Positions 52,463-60,920 of a DNA stretch of 64,000 nucleotides are shown piece by piece (position 1 is the stretch's first letter; every line of letters begins with the position of its first letter). This stretch comes from CBDFNC01 sp965249895 (GTDB taxonomy: Bacteria; Pseudomonadota; Gammaproteobacteria; Enterobacterales; CBDFNC01). The stretch is taken from the NCBI GenBank assembly GCA_965249895.1, contig CBDFNC010000004.1:1478882-1542881 (forward strand), written 5' to 3'. The notes beneath the pieces are model-generated. The model was not told where the DNA came from. It was given only the letters and a program-made list of their open reading frames with translations, and searched no databases. The translations under genes and the position numbers were made by a program.

Positions 52463-52829
52463 TGCCGCCTGATTTTATTTAAAGGTGTGTTGTGATTTTC
52501 CGGGGTTCAGAAAATCCGAGCTTGTGGCTTCTGGTCCTGCGCTCGATGCGGCGCTTTGGTAGCAGTGTGTTGCTTAACAGGCCATTTGAAATCAGCGATA
52601 CTACACGGAATTTTTGGCCGTTAAGCAAATCGGACACAACGCAGGCGCAACTTACAATTAGCCGCAACATTGCAACTTGCTTTAGGTAGCCAACTCAGCT
52701 TGAGAGTGAGCGGCGGCAAAGGCAGGAGTTTGTTGCAACGAATTTAATTCAGCACGCTTAATTGCGCGCTGTTCATTAACAAGTCCCAGCAACGGAATCG
52801 CTACGCTTTCCGCTGTGGGAAGCGTTAGC
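52457..52829 (+). other. cassette 16: family B, tandem copy of 15
   Basis: Reverse frame 52479-52670 with several amino-acid changes but no stop. Together with cassette 15 it forms a second tandem pair. Confidence 0.65.
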
Positions 52830-52830
52830 A
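52774..52830 (+). other. attC 16
   Basis: CATTAAC to GTTAGCA, 57 bp. Confidence 0.9.
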
Positions 52831-52839
52831 GGTCGTCGC

Positions 52840-53220
52840 ATGGAATTAGCGCGGTTCAAAGAAGTTGTATTTGGTGTGTCGATCCACCTCGGAAATGATG
52901 TATTAGAGATTGTTGAACCTGCTGTTACACCTAACTTCTATGTTGCCATTATTAATAATAGGGGTAACAAGTTTGTGGTACTGGCGACTTACGATGACGA
53001 CTGGGCCATTGCTAGTAGCTACGAGCTCAGCGAATGTAAGCTGACTTTTATAGATAATGAAGACCTCGCCAAAGTACTAAAACAATCGTATGGCATAGAA
53101 CTCCTTAAAGCGTCTAAGTTAGATGAGCCGTTTCAAGCTAGACCATACTTGAACAACGCGGATATAGAGTATTGGTGCCCACAAACACTGGGTGAGGGGT
53201 TATTCAATTGGTGGGATTAG
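52840..53220 (+). CDS. cassette 17: hypothetical protein (126 aa)
   Basis: 126 residues from ATG 52840. Soluble, beta-rich start (VVFGVSIHLGNDVLEIVEPAVTPNFYVAIINNRGNKFVVLATYDDDW), acidic. No family recognised. It is complete and compact, with the stop at the edge of the next attC. Confidence 0.6.
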   Translation: MELARFKEVVFGVSIHLGNDVLEIVEPAVTPNFYVAIINNRGNKFVVLATYDDDWAIASSYELSECKLTFIDNEDLAKVLKQSYGIELLKASKLDEPFQARPYLNNADIEYWCPQTLGEGLFNWWD

Positions 53221-53296
53221 CTGCTAACAAGGCCAGCCACGCGACTGGCTTTTCTCGCTTCGCTCAAAAAACCAGCGCGTGCTGGCAACGTTATGT
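53221..53296 (+). other. attC 17
   Basis: TGCTAAC to GTTATGT with GCCAGCCACGCG/CGCGTGCTGGC arms. Confidence 0.9.
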
Positions 53297-53341
53297 GCTG
53301 GTGCTCGGTTTTAGTTTTGTAGTTCAATTAAAGGAATAAAA

Positions 53342-53662
53342 ATGTTAGCTGTTGTACTCGAGTTTGATGTCATTGAAGGAATGGAAAATCAATTCAGGAA
53401 GGCTTGGATTGAAACTACTGACATAATCTATCTAAATTTTGGTAGTTTAGGGTCTAGGTTACATAAATCTGACAATGGGAAGTTTATTGCGTATGCGCAG
53501 TGGCCTGACTTGAATGTTTATGAAAATGACCACCATTGGCCTGACGATTCGAAAAGTACTAGAGAAAAAATGAGAGCGTGCCTTAAAATTGGTAAGCCGA
53601 CTGTACTACACAAATTAACGCTAGATACTGATCTGCTAAAAGAAGATACCCTTAATAGCTAA
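53342..53662 (+). CDS. cassette 18: ABM-like (antibiotic biosynthesis monooxygenase fold) protein
   Basis: 106 residues after an AAAGGAAT ribosome site. The start MLAVVLEFDVIEGMENQFRKAWIETTDIIY and the strand FIAYAQWPDLNVYENDHHW fit the dimeric alpha/beta-barrel ABM/EthD superfamily. Such proteins include small monooxygenases and heme or quinone-modifying enzymes, and many have no known role. The cassette's attC begins at CACATA and is interrupted 11 bases after the stop by an antisense group IIC intron, so this cassette is probably locked in place. Confidence 0.65.
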   Translation: MLAVVLEFDVIEGMENQFRKAWIETTDIIYLNFGSLGSRLHKSDNGKFIAYAQWPDLNVYENDHHWPDDSKSTREKMRACLKIGKPTVLHKLTLDTDLLKEDTLNS

Positions 53663-53710
53663 TAAGCACATAATCGGGTAGCCGGAGGTATCTAGCCTCC
53701 AGCCCCCACA

Positions 53711-53740
53711 CCACCCATCGTGCGGGTCCGCAATGGGCGG
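53711..53740 (-). ncRNA. domain V hairpin of intron A
   Basis: On the minus strand: CCGCCCATTGCGGACCCGCA with a CG bulge and ATGGGTGG closing the stem, in the form expected of catalytic domain V in class C introns. Confidence 0.7.
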
Positions 53741-53741
53741 T

Positions 53742-54720
53742 TCATCTCTCGTAATGAATACTGATCCAAATGTCCTTCAGTGACACCAGACCTTGCGTAG
53801 CGAGGAACTCATTGCTAATTGCAATGTTAATTCCTTTTGTTTTAGAGCTACGGCACGGTCCTTTGCTGCTTATTCCACAGGAAATAGCCAGCCGTTCACT
53901 CACACCCAGTTTGATTAGACTTCTAACTTTGGTGCGAGGTTTTCGCCACTGTCGCCAGTAACACATGCGCAGCCTTCGCCGGATCCAATGGTCTAGATCT
54001 ACCGTTAGTTGGTAGGCGTTAGCAATCAAGAAGTAATATCCCCAGCCGCGTAGAAATTGCGTGAGCTTATGAATTTGTCGTGTCATAGCGATTCCCCAAT
54101 TTCGGTTGGTGAGTTCCCTTACTTTTGCTTTAAATAATTTCAAAGCATTTTTATGGATCTGCACTTTCCCGTATCGAAAGGTAAAGCCAAGAAACTTTGA
54201 GCCAGACACGGGGCCGACTCGACTTTTGGACTCATTAACTACCAACTTCAAGCGCTGGGTTATATATGTGGATATTTCCTTTTTGACCTGTTTACCTTTG
54301 TCTTTGCTTTTCACCAAGATGATGATGTCATCGGCATAGCGAGCAAAATTAAGTTGCTTATAGGTTAGCTTTTTGTCCAACTCGTCTAATAAAATATTAG
54401 AGAGTAAAGGAGATAAAGGCCCCCCTTGTGGCACGCCTTTATCCGAAGCAAACCAAAGACCCGTTTCAACCTCTGCAATACCTGCTCGTAGATACTTACC
54501 GAGCAGACGCATCAGCGCTTTGTCTTTGATTTTACGACCGATACGATTCATGAGCATGTCATGATCCACTTCATCAAAGAACTTTGATAGGTCAATATCA
54601 ACAGCTGTTTTAAAACCTTGCTTTACACAAGATTGAACATGATGAATTGCCTGGCTAGCTCTTTTCCCGGGCCGATATCCGTAGCTATGTGGTGAGAACT
54701 CAGGTTCAAAATAGGTGTAA
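53742..54720 (-). pseudogene. group II intron reverse transcriptase/maturase, N-terminally truncated
   Basis: About 325 native residues of an intron-encoded RT: HSYGYRPGK, the palm motifs VDIDLSKFFDEVDHD, GVPQGGPLSPLLSNILL and FARYADD, thumb/domain X TNRNWGIAMTRQIHKLTQFLRGWGYYF, and a C-terminal tail without the HNH endonuclease, as in class C introns. The frame runs on into the RAYT element to 54752, so the first dozen residues are not native. The RT fingers (about 80-100 residues) are missing, so it is unlikely to work. Confidence 0.85.
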
Positions 54721-56012
54721 CTGGGACACCCACCATCTTGCGCACCTTTCAAGCCCGACTCATACTTAGGTTAAGGCTGTTGTGAGTCGGAGTTTCTATG
54801 ACTGTTGCCAGGTTACGCCTAATCCATCCTGAAACCACTCCTTATTACCATTGCGTTGCTCGTTGTGTGCGTCGTGCTTTCTTATGCGGATATGACAAAT
54901 ACGCTCATCGTTCGTATGAACATAGAAAACCCTGGGTAGTAAACCGGATCCGCTTTCTTGCCGGTTTATTCTCGATAGACGTCTGTGCCTACGCAGTTAT
55001 GAGCAACCATTACCATGTCATCTTACGGGTTGATTTAGTGGGAAATAAACAGCTTTCTGATGAGGCTGTTATCGAACGGTGGGGTAAGTTGTTTGCCATT
55101 CATGTGCTGGTTGCACGTTGGCAATCCGGTCAAACAAAAAGTGAAGCTGAAGTTGATGCGGCCAGGAAACTGGTGAATATTTGGCGTGAACGGTTAGGGG
55201 ATATCAGTTGGTTTATGCGTTGCCTGAATGAACACATTGCCAGGGAAGCAAACAAGGAAGATAAATGCAAAGGGCGGTTTTGGGAAGGCAGATTCAGAAG
55301 CCAGGCACTGATGGACGAGACGGCGTTATTGGCCTGTATGGTTTATGTGGATTTAAACCCAATCAGGGCTGGCTTGTGTGATTCCGTGGAAGAAGAGGAA
55401 TTTACCTCAATCCATGAACGAATTGGCGACTGGAAGGCGGCGAGTGATAAGCAGTGCGCGGACCAAGGAGCAGAAAGAAGCCATTTTTTGTTGCCTTTTA
55501 CCCGCTCAAAGAATGACACGGATAAAGAAATTCCTTTTGACTTCAAGGAGTACCTTTACCTCACAGATTGGACAGGCCGAGCTATCCGAGAAGACAAAAC
55601 AGGTTACATACCGGAAGAGACACCAAAGCTATTGGAAAACCTGCTTGTCCCGCATGAATCCTGGGTAATGACAGTACAGCACTTTAGTCGCTCATTTGGC
55701 AGTGCTGCAGGCACCTGGGAAGCAATAACCGCACTAAGTCACCAGGTTGGGCATCACTGGATAAAAGGACATTCGGCATGTGATCGGCTTTACCAATCTG
55801 GGTAGCGTAAGAAAACACCGAAACAACCCAACAAGCTAATCATTCATTAAGCTAGCCCAGCTATGCCCTAACCACAGATAAATACATTAGTATTTACGAT
55901 TTTTCGGTACTTCCCCTGAGGCCGTAAAAGTTATTGATGAGGCATCTTAAAAAATGGCATGATGGCCACTTTTTGGCTTAAATGAGGCCAGAAAAAGGTG
56001 GATGTCCAGATA
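54721..56012 (+). mobile_element. RAYT (IS200-like) element, copy 2, inside intron A
   Basis: Starts at CTGGGACACCC next to GTAA of the intron RT gene and ends in the AAAAAGTGG hairpin/GGATGTCC at about 56007-56012. Intron sequence does not resume beyond it, so insertion was accompanied by loss of the intron 5' part or a later deletion. Confidence 0.8.
54798..55805 (+). CDS. REP-associated/IS200-like transposase (RAYT), copy 2
   Basis: 335 residues, about 95% identical by eye to the protein at 14430-15437. HUH motif SNHYHVIL (His71, His73), GRFWEGRF and YVDLNPIRAGL are present; the expected catalytic-Tyr helix again reads NEHIAREANK. Intact frame, ATG start with no strong ribosome site (TCGGAG ten bases upstream lies within the terminal hairpin). 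Presumably acts in the cytoplasm on single-stranded hairpin ends. Confidence 0.85.
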   Translation: MTVARLRLIHPETTPYYHCVARCVRRAFLCGYDKYAHRSYEHRKPWVVNRIRFLAGLFSIDVCAYAVMSNHYHVILRVDLVGNKQLSDEAVIERWGKLFAIHVLVARWQSGQTKSEAEVDAARKLVNIWRERLGDISWFMRCLNEHIAREANKEDKCKGRFWEGRFRSQALMDETALLACMVYVDLNPIRAGLCDSVEEEEFTSIHERIGDWKAASDKQCADQGAERSHFLLPFTRSKNDTDKEIPFDFKEYLYLTDWTGRAIREDKTGYIPEETPKLLENLLVPHESWVMTVQHFSRSFGSAAGTWEAITALSHQVGHHWIKGHSACDRLYQSG

Positions 56013-56370
56013 CACAAAAGGCAGGAAAATACGAAATTTTAAAAAGAAACTAAGATTAAGAACAAAGAAAAGATCAGCTTTAGAAGCAAAGCATCAAAAG
56101 ATAATAAACAGGTCTTGGATCGTATTTGCATTGTCATTTTCTTTTGTCTTTGCCATGTCTATTTTTGAAAAGCAGGGAAAGAATACCGCCAACCTTCTAT
56201 ATGAAAGGGTAAAGGAGAATACGTACAATTCCGTAAAGCTACCTTCCGGTGACCAGTCAATAAAACTTGCGTATTTGTATTGTGGTGCAAGGAATTGTGC
56301 AGCTCTAAATGTAAAAACCAAAGATATTGTATATTTCCCGCAAACGGGTCACATATATGACTTTCATTAA
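56002..56370 (+). CDS. cassette 19: membrane-anchored hypothetical protein, 5' end replaced
   Basis: 122 codons, but the ATG is part of the RAYT end (GGATGTCC), so the native start is lost or lies within. The product is very basic at first (KGRKIRNFKKKLRLRTKKRSALEAKHQK), then has one membrane span (SWIVFALSFSFVFAMSIF) and an outward domain with two Cys (YLYCGARNCAALNVKTKDIVYFPQTGHIYDFH). No family recognised. Its attC is interrupted by intron B. Confidence 0.45.
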   Translation: MSRYTKGRKIRNFKKKLRLRTKKRSALEAKHQKIINRSWIVFALSFSFVFAMSIFEKQGKNTANLLYERVKENTYNSVKLPSGDQSIKLAYLYCGARNCAALNVKTKDIVYFPQTGHIYDFH

Positions 56371-57276
56371 AAATGTAATCGGGTAGCCGAGGGTCTCTAA
56401 CCCTCAGCCCCCACAACACCCTGCACCGAAACGTCGGACCGGCGATTCCGCACAGGGCGTTTCCCAAAGAGTTTGTAAAGTACAGTTGGCCGATTAACTC
56501 CTACTTACCTCAATGCTGGCTACTGTATTATCAACGTCAATATCCCTAAAGCCCGGTCGGGTACAGAATAATTGAGTTGTACAGGCTCCTCACTGCTCTT
56601 CGGGTTCAGGCCTTCACCGTGTCCCAACCATTACGATGGGCGTTTGGCTACTATGCCGCCTGCTGACTTCTGTTTAATCACCCAATGAATTACTCCAATG
56701 GGCGCTATCGTTTTCATCAATTTGCTCATATTGGTTGATGGGGCCAATATGCCAGGCCAGTTTAGGACAGCGGCCAAGCTGTTAGGTTAACGATCGCTTG
56801 TTAAGCAGATCCCGGAATGCCGTACCACCCCCGATAAGAACATTCGGGCCGGCCTTCCGGTTTCACTGCACAAAGCTAGGCGCCCCCCTGCATTTACGGT
56901 GGTCCTTAAATCACCTGGCTTGCGGAAGGCCGCCCCCTTGTCTGTGCCAACTCGCCTCGGACCTACGCCTCATATGTGGGGCTTGGGGGGCGCCTAGTCT
57001 TCATCAGCTCGCAGTTTCGCCCGAAACGTCGGACCGAGCGCTTCCTCCAGACCGCTCCTCACGGATTGGCCCTTGCCATTCGCTAGTAGTTAACGTTTAA
57101 TAATCAAATGTTTATAAACGGTGATTCTCCTACAAGGGACTCTCACCCTATTAGTTCATGCCCATGCTGGGCGTACACAAGTGCAAGCACAGGAACGCTT
57201 TAAGCTGTCTTCGTTTTTGTGAAAGGGCTGCAAAAACGCAGCCATCTCAAATCGTCCTGTGTCGCAGACGTTAGGT
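56371..57276 (+). other. attC 19, split by intron B
   Basis: Left part ATGTA (56373-56377) and right part ACAAGTGCAAGCACAGG...CCTGTGTCGCAGACGTTAGGT (57177-57276). Removing 56378-57176 restores ATGTAACAAG, a normal R'' box. Confidence 0.8.
56378..57176 (-). mobile_element. group IIC intron B, no reverse transcriptase
   Basis: About 800 bp antisense to the array. The minus-strand 5' end GTACGCCCAGCATGGGC and GGTGAGAGTCCC match the start of attC-targeting class C introns; the 3' end is GGCTACCCGAT with a GAGGG...CCCTC domain VI. No RT frame is present between them, so it is ORF-less and would need an RT in trans. Confidence 0.8.
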
Positions 57277-57286
57277 GACAATAATC

Positions 57287-57892
57287 ATGACTTCAGGCAC
57301 TGAGGGTTACGAAAGGTTTATCCCTTTATTTATTGAAAGCAGCCAAGCTTTAGACTTCAATGTTGTTTGCAAAGACTTTGTTAGTTTTTTACCAGTAAAG
57401 AACTCAAGTATTCTTGATTTGGGATCCGGTGCCGGTCAAAACTCAGCTGCACTTGATAAGTTAGGATTCAATGTCACTGCAATAGAGCCAATGGCAGAAT
57501 TTTTAAATGCGGCAATAAATAAATATAAAAATACATCAATTGAATGGCGTCACGATAGCCTTCCTAATATTGCATGTTTAGATTCACATGAAGAAACATT
57601 TGATTTTGTGCTAATTGATGCAGTATGGCACCACCTTTCTGAGGCAGAACGAGATATAGCAGCGAGTAAAATTTCTACTGTAATAAAAATGAATGGTAGG
57701 TGCGCCATATCTCTGAGAAATGGCCCTTCAGGTATGGGTACAAGAGTCTTTCCAATAGACAGTAAAAACACTATTAATCTATTTGAGTCTTATGGTTTTA
57801 AATGTATATTCAAGTTGAGTAATCAAGCTAGTGTTCTTCCCAATAAAGAAAATGTCAAATGGGCACGTGTAGTTTTAGAGAAAGTCACCTAA
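57287..57892 (+). CDS. cassette 20: class I SAM-dependent methyltransferase
   Basis: About 201 residues from ATG 57287 (AGGTGA nine bases upstream); a GTG at 57275 lies in the attC. Motif I ILDLGSGAGQNSAALDKLG, acid in VTAIEP, and LIDAVWHHLSEAERD plus ISLRNGPSGMGTRVFP. It is a paralogue of the chromosomal gene at 24443-25093. Substrate unknown. The cassette is complete with its own attC. Confidence 0.8.
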   Translation: MTSGTEGYERFIPLFIESSQALDFNVVCKDFVSFLPVKNSSILDLGSGAGQNSAALDKLGFNVTAIEPMAEFLNAAINKYKNTSIEWRHDSLPNIACLDSHEETFDFVLIDAVWHHLSEAERDIAASKISTVIKMNGRCAISLRNGPSGMGTRVFPIDSKNTINLFESYGFKCIFKLSNQASVLPNKENVKWARVVLEKVT

Positions 57893-57911
57893 CTAGAATT
57901 TAAAGCGGGAC

Positions 57912-57987
57912 TGCTAACAGTTTGCTCGGTTTCGCTTCGCTACACATTTTAGCAAACAATTATCAGCCCCTTAAATGGCCGTTATGT
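57912..57987 (+). other. attC 20
   Basis: TGCTAAC to GTTATGT with GTTTGCT/AGCAAAC arms and a TTTCGCTTCGCT centre. Confidence 0.9.
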
Positions 57988-58014
57988 GTATGAATTATCA
58001 ATATGGAGATTGTG

Positions 58015-58239
58015 ATGTCTACCAATTCTAAAAAGGAAGTATTCAGCAATATTAATAGTGCTGTAATAACAGGCGTACTGTGTTTTATATTAGTGTCTTT
58101 ATGCTTGAAGTTAGATGCTTTTAGTTTTGGCTTTGTCGAGTTGTTCTTTATTGTTGGGTTAGCTTTACTGACAGTAGTTAATATTGCGCTAGCATGCATG
58201 AATTATAAGTTATTTCAGCTGAGTGACTCCCCAAACTAA
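58015..58239 (+). CDS. cassette 21: small two-span membrane protein (74 aa)
   Basis: ATG 58015 follows GGAG; an ATG four codons earlier is possible. Two membrane spans (SAVITGVLCFILVSLCLKL and GFVELFFIVGLALLTVVNIALACM) joined by a short loop, with a brief polar N-terminus. No family recognised. Confidence 0.6.
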   Translation: MSTNSKKEVFSNINSAVITGVLCFILVSLCLKLDAFSFGFVELFFIVGLALLTVVNIALACMNYKLFQLSDSPN

Positions 58240-58266
58240 TACACATAAAAGCTGTTAAATCAGGAC

Positions 58267-58342
58267 AACTAACAGTTTGCTCGGTTTCGCTTCGCTACAC
58301 ATTTTAGCAAACAATTATCAGCCCCTTAAATGGGCGTTAAGT
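58267..58342 (+). other. attC 21
   Basis: AACTAAC to GTTAAGT, nearly the same arms as attC 20. Confidence 0.9.
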
Positions 58343-58356
58343 TCTTGGAGTTATCG

Positions 58357-58821
58357 GTGAATATTAGGGAAATTAAAGAGAAGGATATTGAAGCTGTAAG
58401 TGCAGTCTGCCTAGCTTCTTTTTCAACATCGGTTGCAGGTTCTCTGCCTGAGGAAGGAATTTTAACCTTTTCTAAAATTGCTTCAAGCGTTGCCTTCCTC
58501 AACAGAATGAAAGAAGACAATTTGATGCTTGTCGCAGAGTGCGATGGTAAAGTTGTGGGAGTAATAGAGCTGAAAGAAGGTAGCCATATTGCCATGCTAT
58601 TTGTAGAGCCTGGCAAACAAATGAAAGGCATTGGGAGAAAGTTGCTTTCATCAGCCCTGAGTTATGCGAAGGTTGGTACTGTAACCGTAAGTGCGTCTTT
58701 ATCCTCAGTTCCTATGTATAGAAAATATGGTTTTGAGTGTAAAGCTGATATAGCCCAGTCTGCAGGTTTGATTTATCAACCCATGGAGGTCGAACTTAAT
58801 CGGGTAGCCGGAGGTCTCTAA
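58357..58821 (+). CDS. cassette 22: GNAT-family acetyltransferase, C-terminus altered by intron C
   Basis: About 154 residues from GTG 58357, which has GGAG six bases upstream; the ATG at 58330 is inside attC 21. GNAT features: DIEAVSAVCLASF, LVAECDGKVVGVIEL, the acetyl-CoA loop VEPGKQMKGIGRKLL and PMYRKYGFE. It transfers acetyl to an unknown amine. The last seven codons (RVAGGL region) come from the 3' end of the antisense intron that begins at 58799; the native C-terminus would have run into attC as ...VELN. Activity is probably little affected. Confidence 0.8.
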   Translation: MNIREIKEKDIEAVSAVCLASFSTSVAGSLPEEGILTFSKIASSVAFLNRMKEDNLMLVAECDGKVVGVIELKEGSHIAMLFVEPGKQMKGIGRKLLSSALSYAKVGTVTVSASLSSVPMYRKYGFECKADIAQSAGLIYQPMEVELNRVAGGL

Positions 58822-59468
58822 CCTCCAGCCCCCACAACACCCTGCACCGAAACGTCGGACCGGCGTATCCGCACAGGGCGTTTCACTAAGAATAGTGAAG
58901 CTTAATCCATCCATCTCTCAACTCATAAAGCCCCTGATGTTTCAGATATGCATTAGATAATGCCTGTTGAATGCCTGGAGTTTTCGAACTTCGACATGGG
59001 CCTTTGCTGGTGATGCCACACGCAACCGCTGATTTAACCGGAACGCCCAGTCGCATCAGATTTCTCACCTTGGTTCTGGGCTTTCTCCACTGTCGCCAAT
59101 AAGCCATTCGAACTCTACGCCTGATCCAGTGATCGAGCTCAACACAGAGTTGATAGCAATTAGCGATACCAAAGTAATTTATCCAGCCACGTAAATATTG
59201 GCTGATGTTGAAGAGCTGATATTTCATCGAAACTCCCCAGTTACGGTTGGTCAGTCGCCTAACGCGCTGCTTAAAGGTAGCAAGCGTTTTAGGATGCCAC
59301 TGGATTTTACCGCCTCGGAATGTGAATCCCAATAACTTACTTTCAGTGGTTTTCACAACTCGACTTTTGGTGCTGTTAACTATTAGTTTGAGCCGGTTTT
59401 GCAGATAGGTGCTGATACTATTGAGAACGCGTTCACCAGCACGTTTAGATTTTACCAGGATGGTAAAT
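58799..59468 (-). mobile_element. group IIC intron C, truncated, in attC 22
   Basis: 3' end GGCTACCCGAT at 58799 with domain VI and V sequence like intron B, then an RT fragment. The intron breaks off at about 59468, where a dispersed repeat starts (GTGGGAGAGTAATGAAGT). The exon flank GAACTTA fits the R'' box (CTTAAC) of the GNAT cassette's attC. Confidence 0.8.
58886..59468 (-). pseudogene. group II intron reverse transcriptase, C-terminal fragment
   Basis: About 195 residues from just after the YADD motif (FTILVKSKRAGERV) through the thumb/domain X (TNRNWGVSMKYQLFNISQYLRGWINYFGIANCYQL) to the C-terminal RSSKTPGIQQALSNAYL. The catalytic Asp pair is lost, so it cannot reverse-transcribe. A frame open to 59515 adds about 16 codons from the neighbouring repeat. 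It is clearly related to, but not identical with, the RT of intron A. Confidence 0.85.
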
Positions 59469-59680
59469 GTGGGAGAGTAATGAAGTTTCATACTGAACTC
59501 TCCGTGAGGCTGCATTGTACCGTGTTAAAAATCCACCTTGGGAGTATACCGCCCATAGGTATCTGGGCCGATAATTCAAAAGCGGAGTATTAAACATACT
59601 CAGGCTTGCACGCTTTGGGCCCTAAACCGAGCAAGTTGTAACCATGCCAGGTTGGATTTCGAATGCGGAAATGTATGGCG
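59469..59680. repeat. dispersed hairpin repeat, interrupting intron C
   Basis: TGTGGGAGAGTAATGAAGT at the intron break, then after unrelated DNA GCTTGCACGCTTTGGGCCC, ACCGAGCAAGT and CATGCCAGGTTGGATTTCGA. Same order of blocks as 60798-60920. Confidence 0.6.
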
Positions 59681-59799
59681 AAGAGCCAAATGTCTAAGCT
59701 AGGAGCGTTTCAGGGTAATAGGCCAATTTTCTCATAATGTTGCCCTAGCCCACAAGATTCTTTACTATACTTGTATGTACAAATACGTAATTACATTTA

Positions 59800-60067
59800 A
59801 TGTTATTTGAATGGGATGAAAATAAAAACGCCACCAATAAGCAAAGCACGGCGTCAGCTTTGAAACTGCCAAACTGGTTTTTGCAGATCCGCTGCAGTTA
59901 AGTTTGAGGGTGGTGAAGAGCGCTGGTAAACCTTAGGAAAGATTGGCGGGGTCGTGGTGCTCTTAGTCGCTCACACCTATCAAGATGGCGAGCGGGAAAG
60001 CATCAGGATAATTTCAGCACGTAAAGCAACATCTCAAGAGAGGAGGCGATATGAGCAAGGTTACTAA
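59800..60067 (+). pseudogene. brnT: BrnT toxin pseudogene
   Basis: Pieces of BrnT (RelE-fold RNase toxin) lie in three frames: MLFEWDENKNATNK at the start, KHGVSFETAKLVFADPLQLSL after a one-base shift near 59837, then GEERW, a TAA in place of a sense codon, and TLGKIGGVVVLLVAHTYQDGERESIRIISARKATSQERRRYE running into the brnA start. At least two frameshifts and one nonsense codon make it inactive. The end overlaps brnA, as in normal brnTA operons. Confidence 0.85.
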
Positions 60068-60314
60068 ACAGCAGCAAGAAGAAGAAATTCAAGCGCTGGC
60101 CGCAATGTCAGAAGCTGATATAAATATTAAGGATATACCGGAAGTAACCTTTACCGGTAGTCGAGTCGAAGTAGGTGAATTTTACCGCCCGGTAAAAAAA
60201 TCCGTCACAATTAGGTTAGATGCAGATGTTCTGTCATGGTTTAAAGATCACCACAGTAAATACCAAACCCAGGTTAATCAGATTCTACGTGACTATATAA
60301 AGACTCACAGTTAA
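60051..60314 (+). CDS. brnA: BrnA-type antitoxin
   Basis: 87 residues after AGGAGG. The C-terminal part VTIRLDADVLSWFKDHHSKYQTQVNQILRDYI is the BrnA ribbon-helix-helix-like DNA-binding and dimerisation region. BrnA binds BrnT and represses the operon. Its toxin partner just upstream is a pseudogene, so this is an orphan antitoxin that might still repress DNA or neutralise a related toxin elsewhere. Confidence 0.85.
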   Translation: MSKVTKQQQEEEIQALAAMSEADINIKDIPEVTFTGSRVEVGEFYRPVKKSVTIRLDADVLSWFKDHHSKYQTQVNQILRDYIKTHS

Positions 60315-60797
60315 TCGTAAGATTGTAGTTATTACGTGCGGATAAATACTTTCCATCTTTAGGCTGCAGGGGAGTAGGAATATTTCCCTTTTATTCTGCT
60401 GCGCTAAGTATGATCTTAGGCAAAACCTCATGGCAACGTTTTACACCTAACCCTTCAGTTAGATAAGCCAAATGATGACATGATCCAGCTCAAATTGACT
60501 CATTAATATTTTTCTTGCGATAAGGGTTTTTGTGGGACGATATTAGAGTGCCTCAAGTAAACGCTTGGGGTGATTCGTTTGCCAGGTAACATCGACCTGA
60601 ACGATACCTGGTATCCAAAGTCCCCAGATCAGCGCTCTGCTTCTTGCCGACGGTACCCAATCCCGTTTCCTTACTCCCCCTGTAAAAGCTGTTCTACCGT
60701 TAGGTTAGGACTCAAATTTACCTCTACGCTTAACCCCTGAATACGCACCGTTACGCATCTGTGGGCAAGTAGTAAAGAATATGACAACATTGTTTTT

Positions 60798-60920
60798 GTG
60801 GGAAGACAATAAAGTTTGATCGGTTACATTAAAGTTTGATTAATTTTGCTCGCTTTGTCCCTAAACCGAGCAAATCAAAAATTGTACCAGGACGGGTTTC
60901 GAATTCGAAAATGTATAACG
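60798..60920. repeat. dispersed hairpin repeat, compact copy
   Basis: GTGGGAAGACAATAAAGT, a TTGCTCG...CGAGCAA hairpin, then TTGTACCAGGACGGGTTTCG and the palindrome TTCGAATTCGAA. It is the clearest copy of the repeat. Confidence 0.65.

Larger units (their letters stand above)
53673..54720 (-). mobile_element. group IIC intron A, 5'-truncated, in attC 18
   Basis: Antisense to the array. The 3' end (domain VI GGAGG...CCTCC hairpin, GGCTACCCGAT) is at 53673, preceded by a domain V hairpin at 53711-53740 with a CGC-type triad. The upstream part, including domain I and the RT N-terminus, is cut off where the RAYT element begins at 54721. Joining CACATA to the ACAAG flank of intact sites restores an attC R'' box. 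Confidence 0.8.

Noticed and set aside
53770..54564. plus-strand frames opposite the intron A RT
   Set aside because: Shadows of the RT gene.
56798..57100. 100-codon frame inside intron B
   Set aside because: Runs antisense through structured intron RNA; Cys/Arg/Pro-rich composition is typical of a shadow frame.
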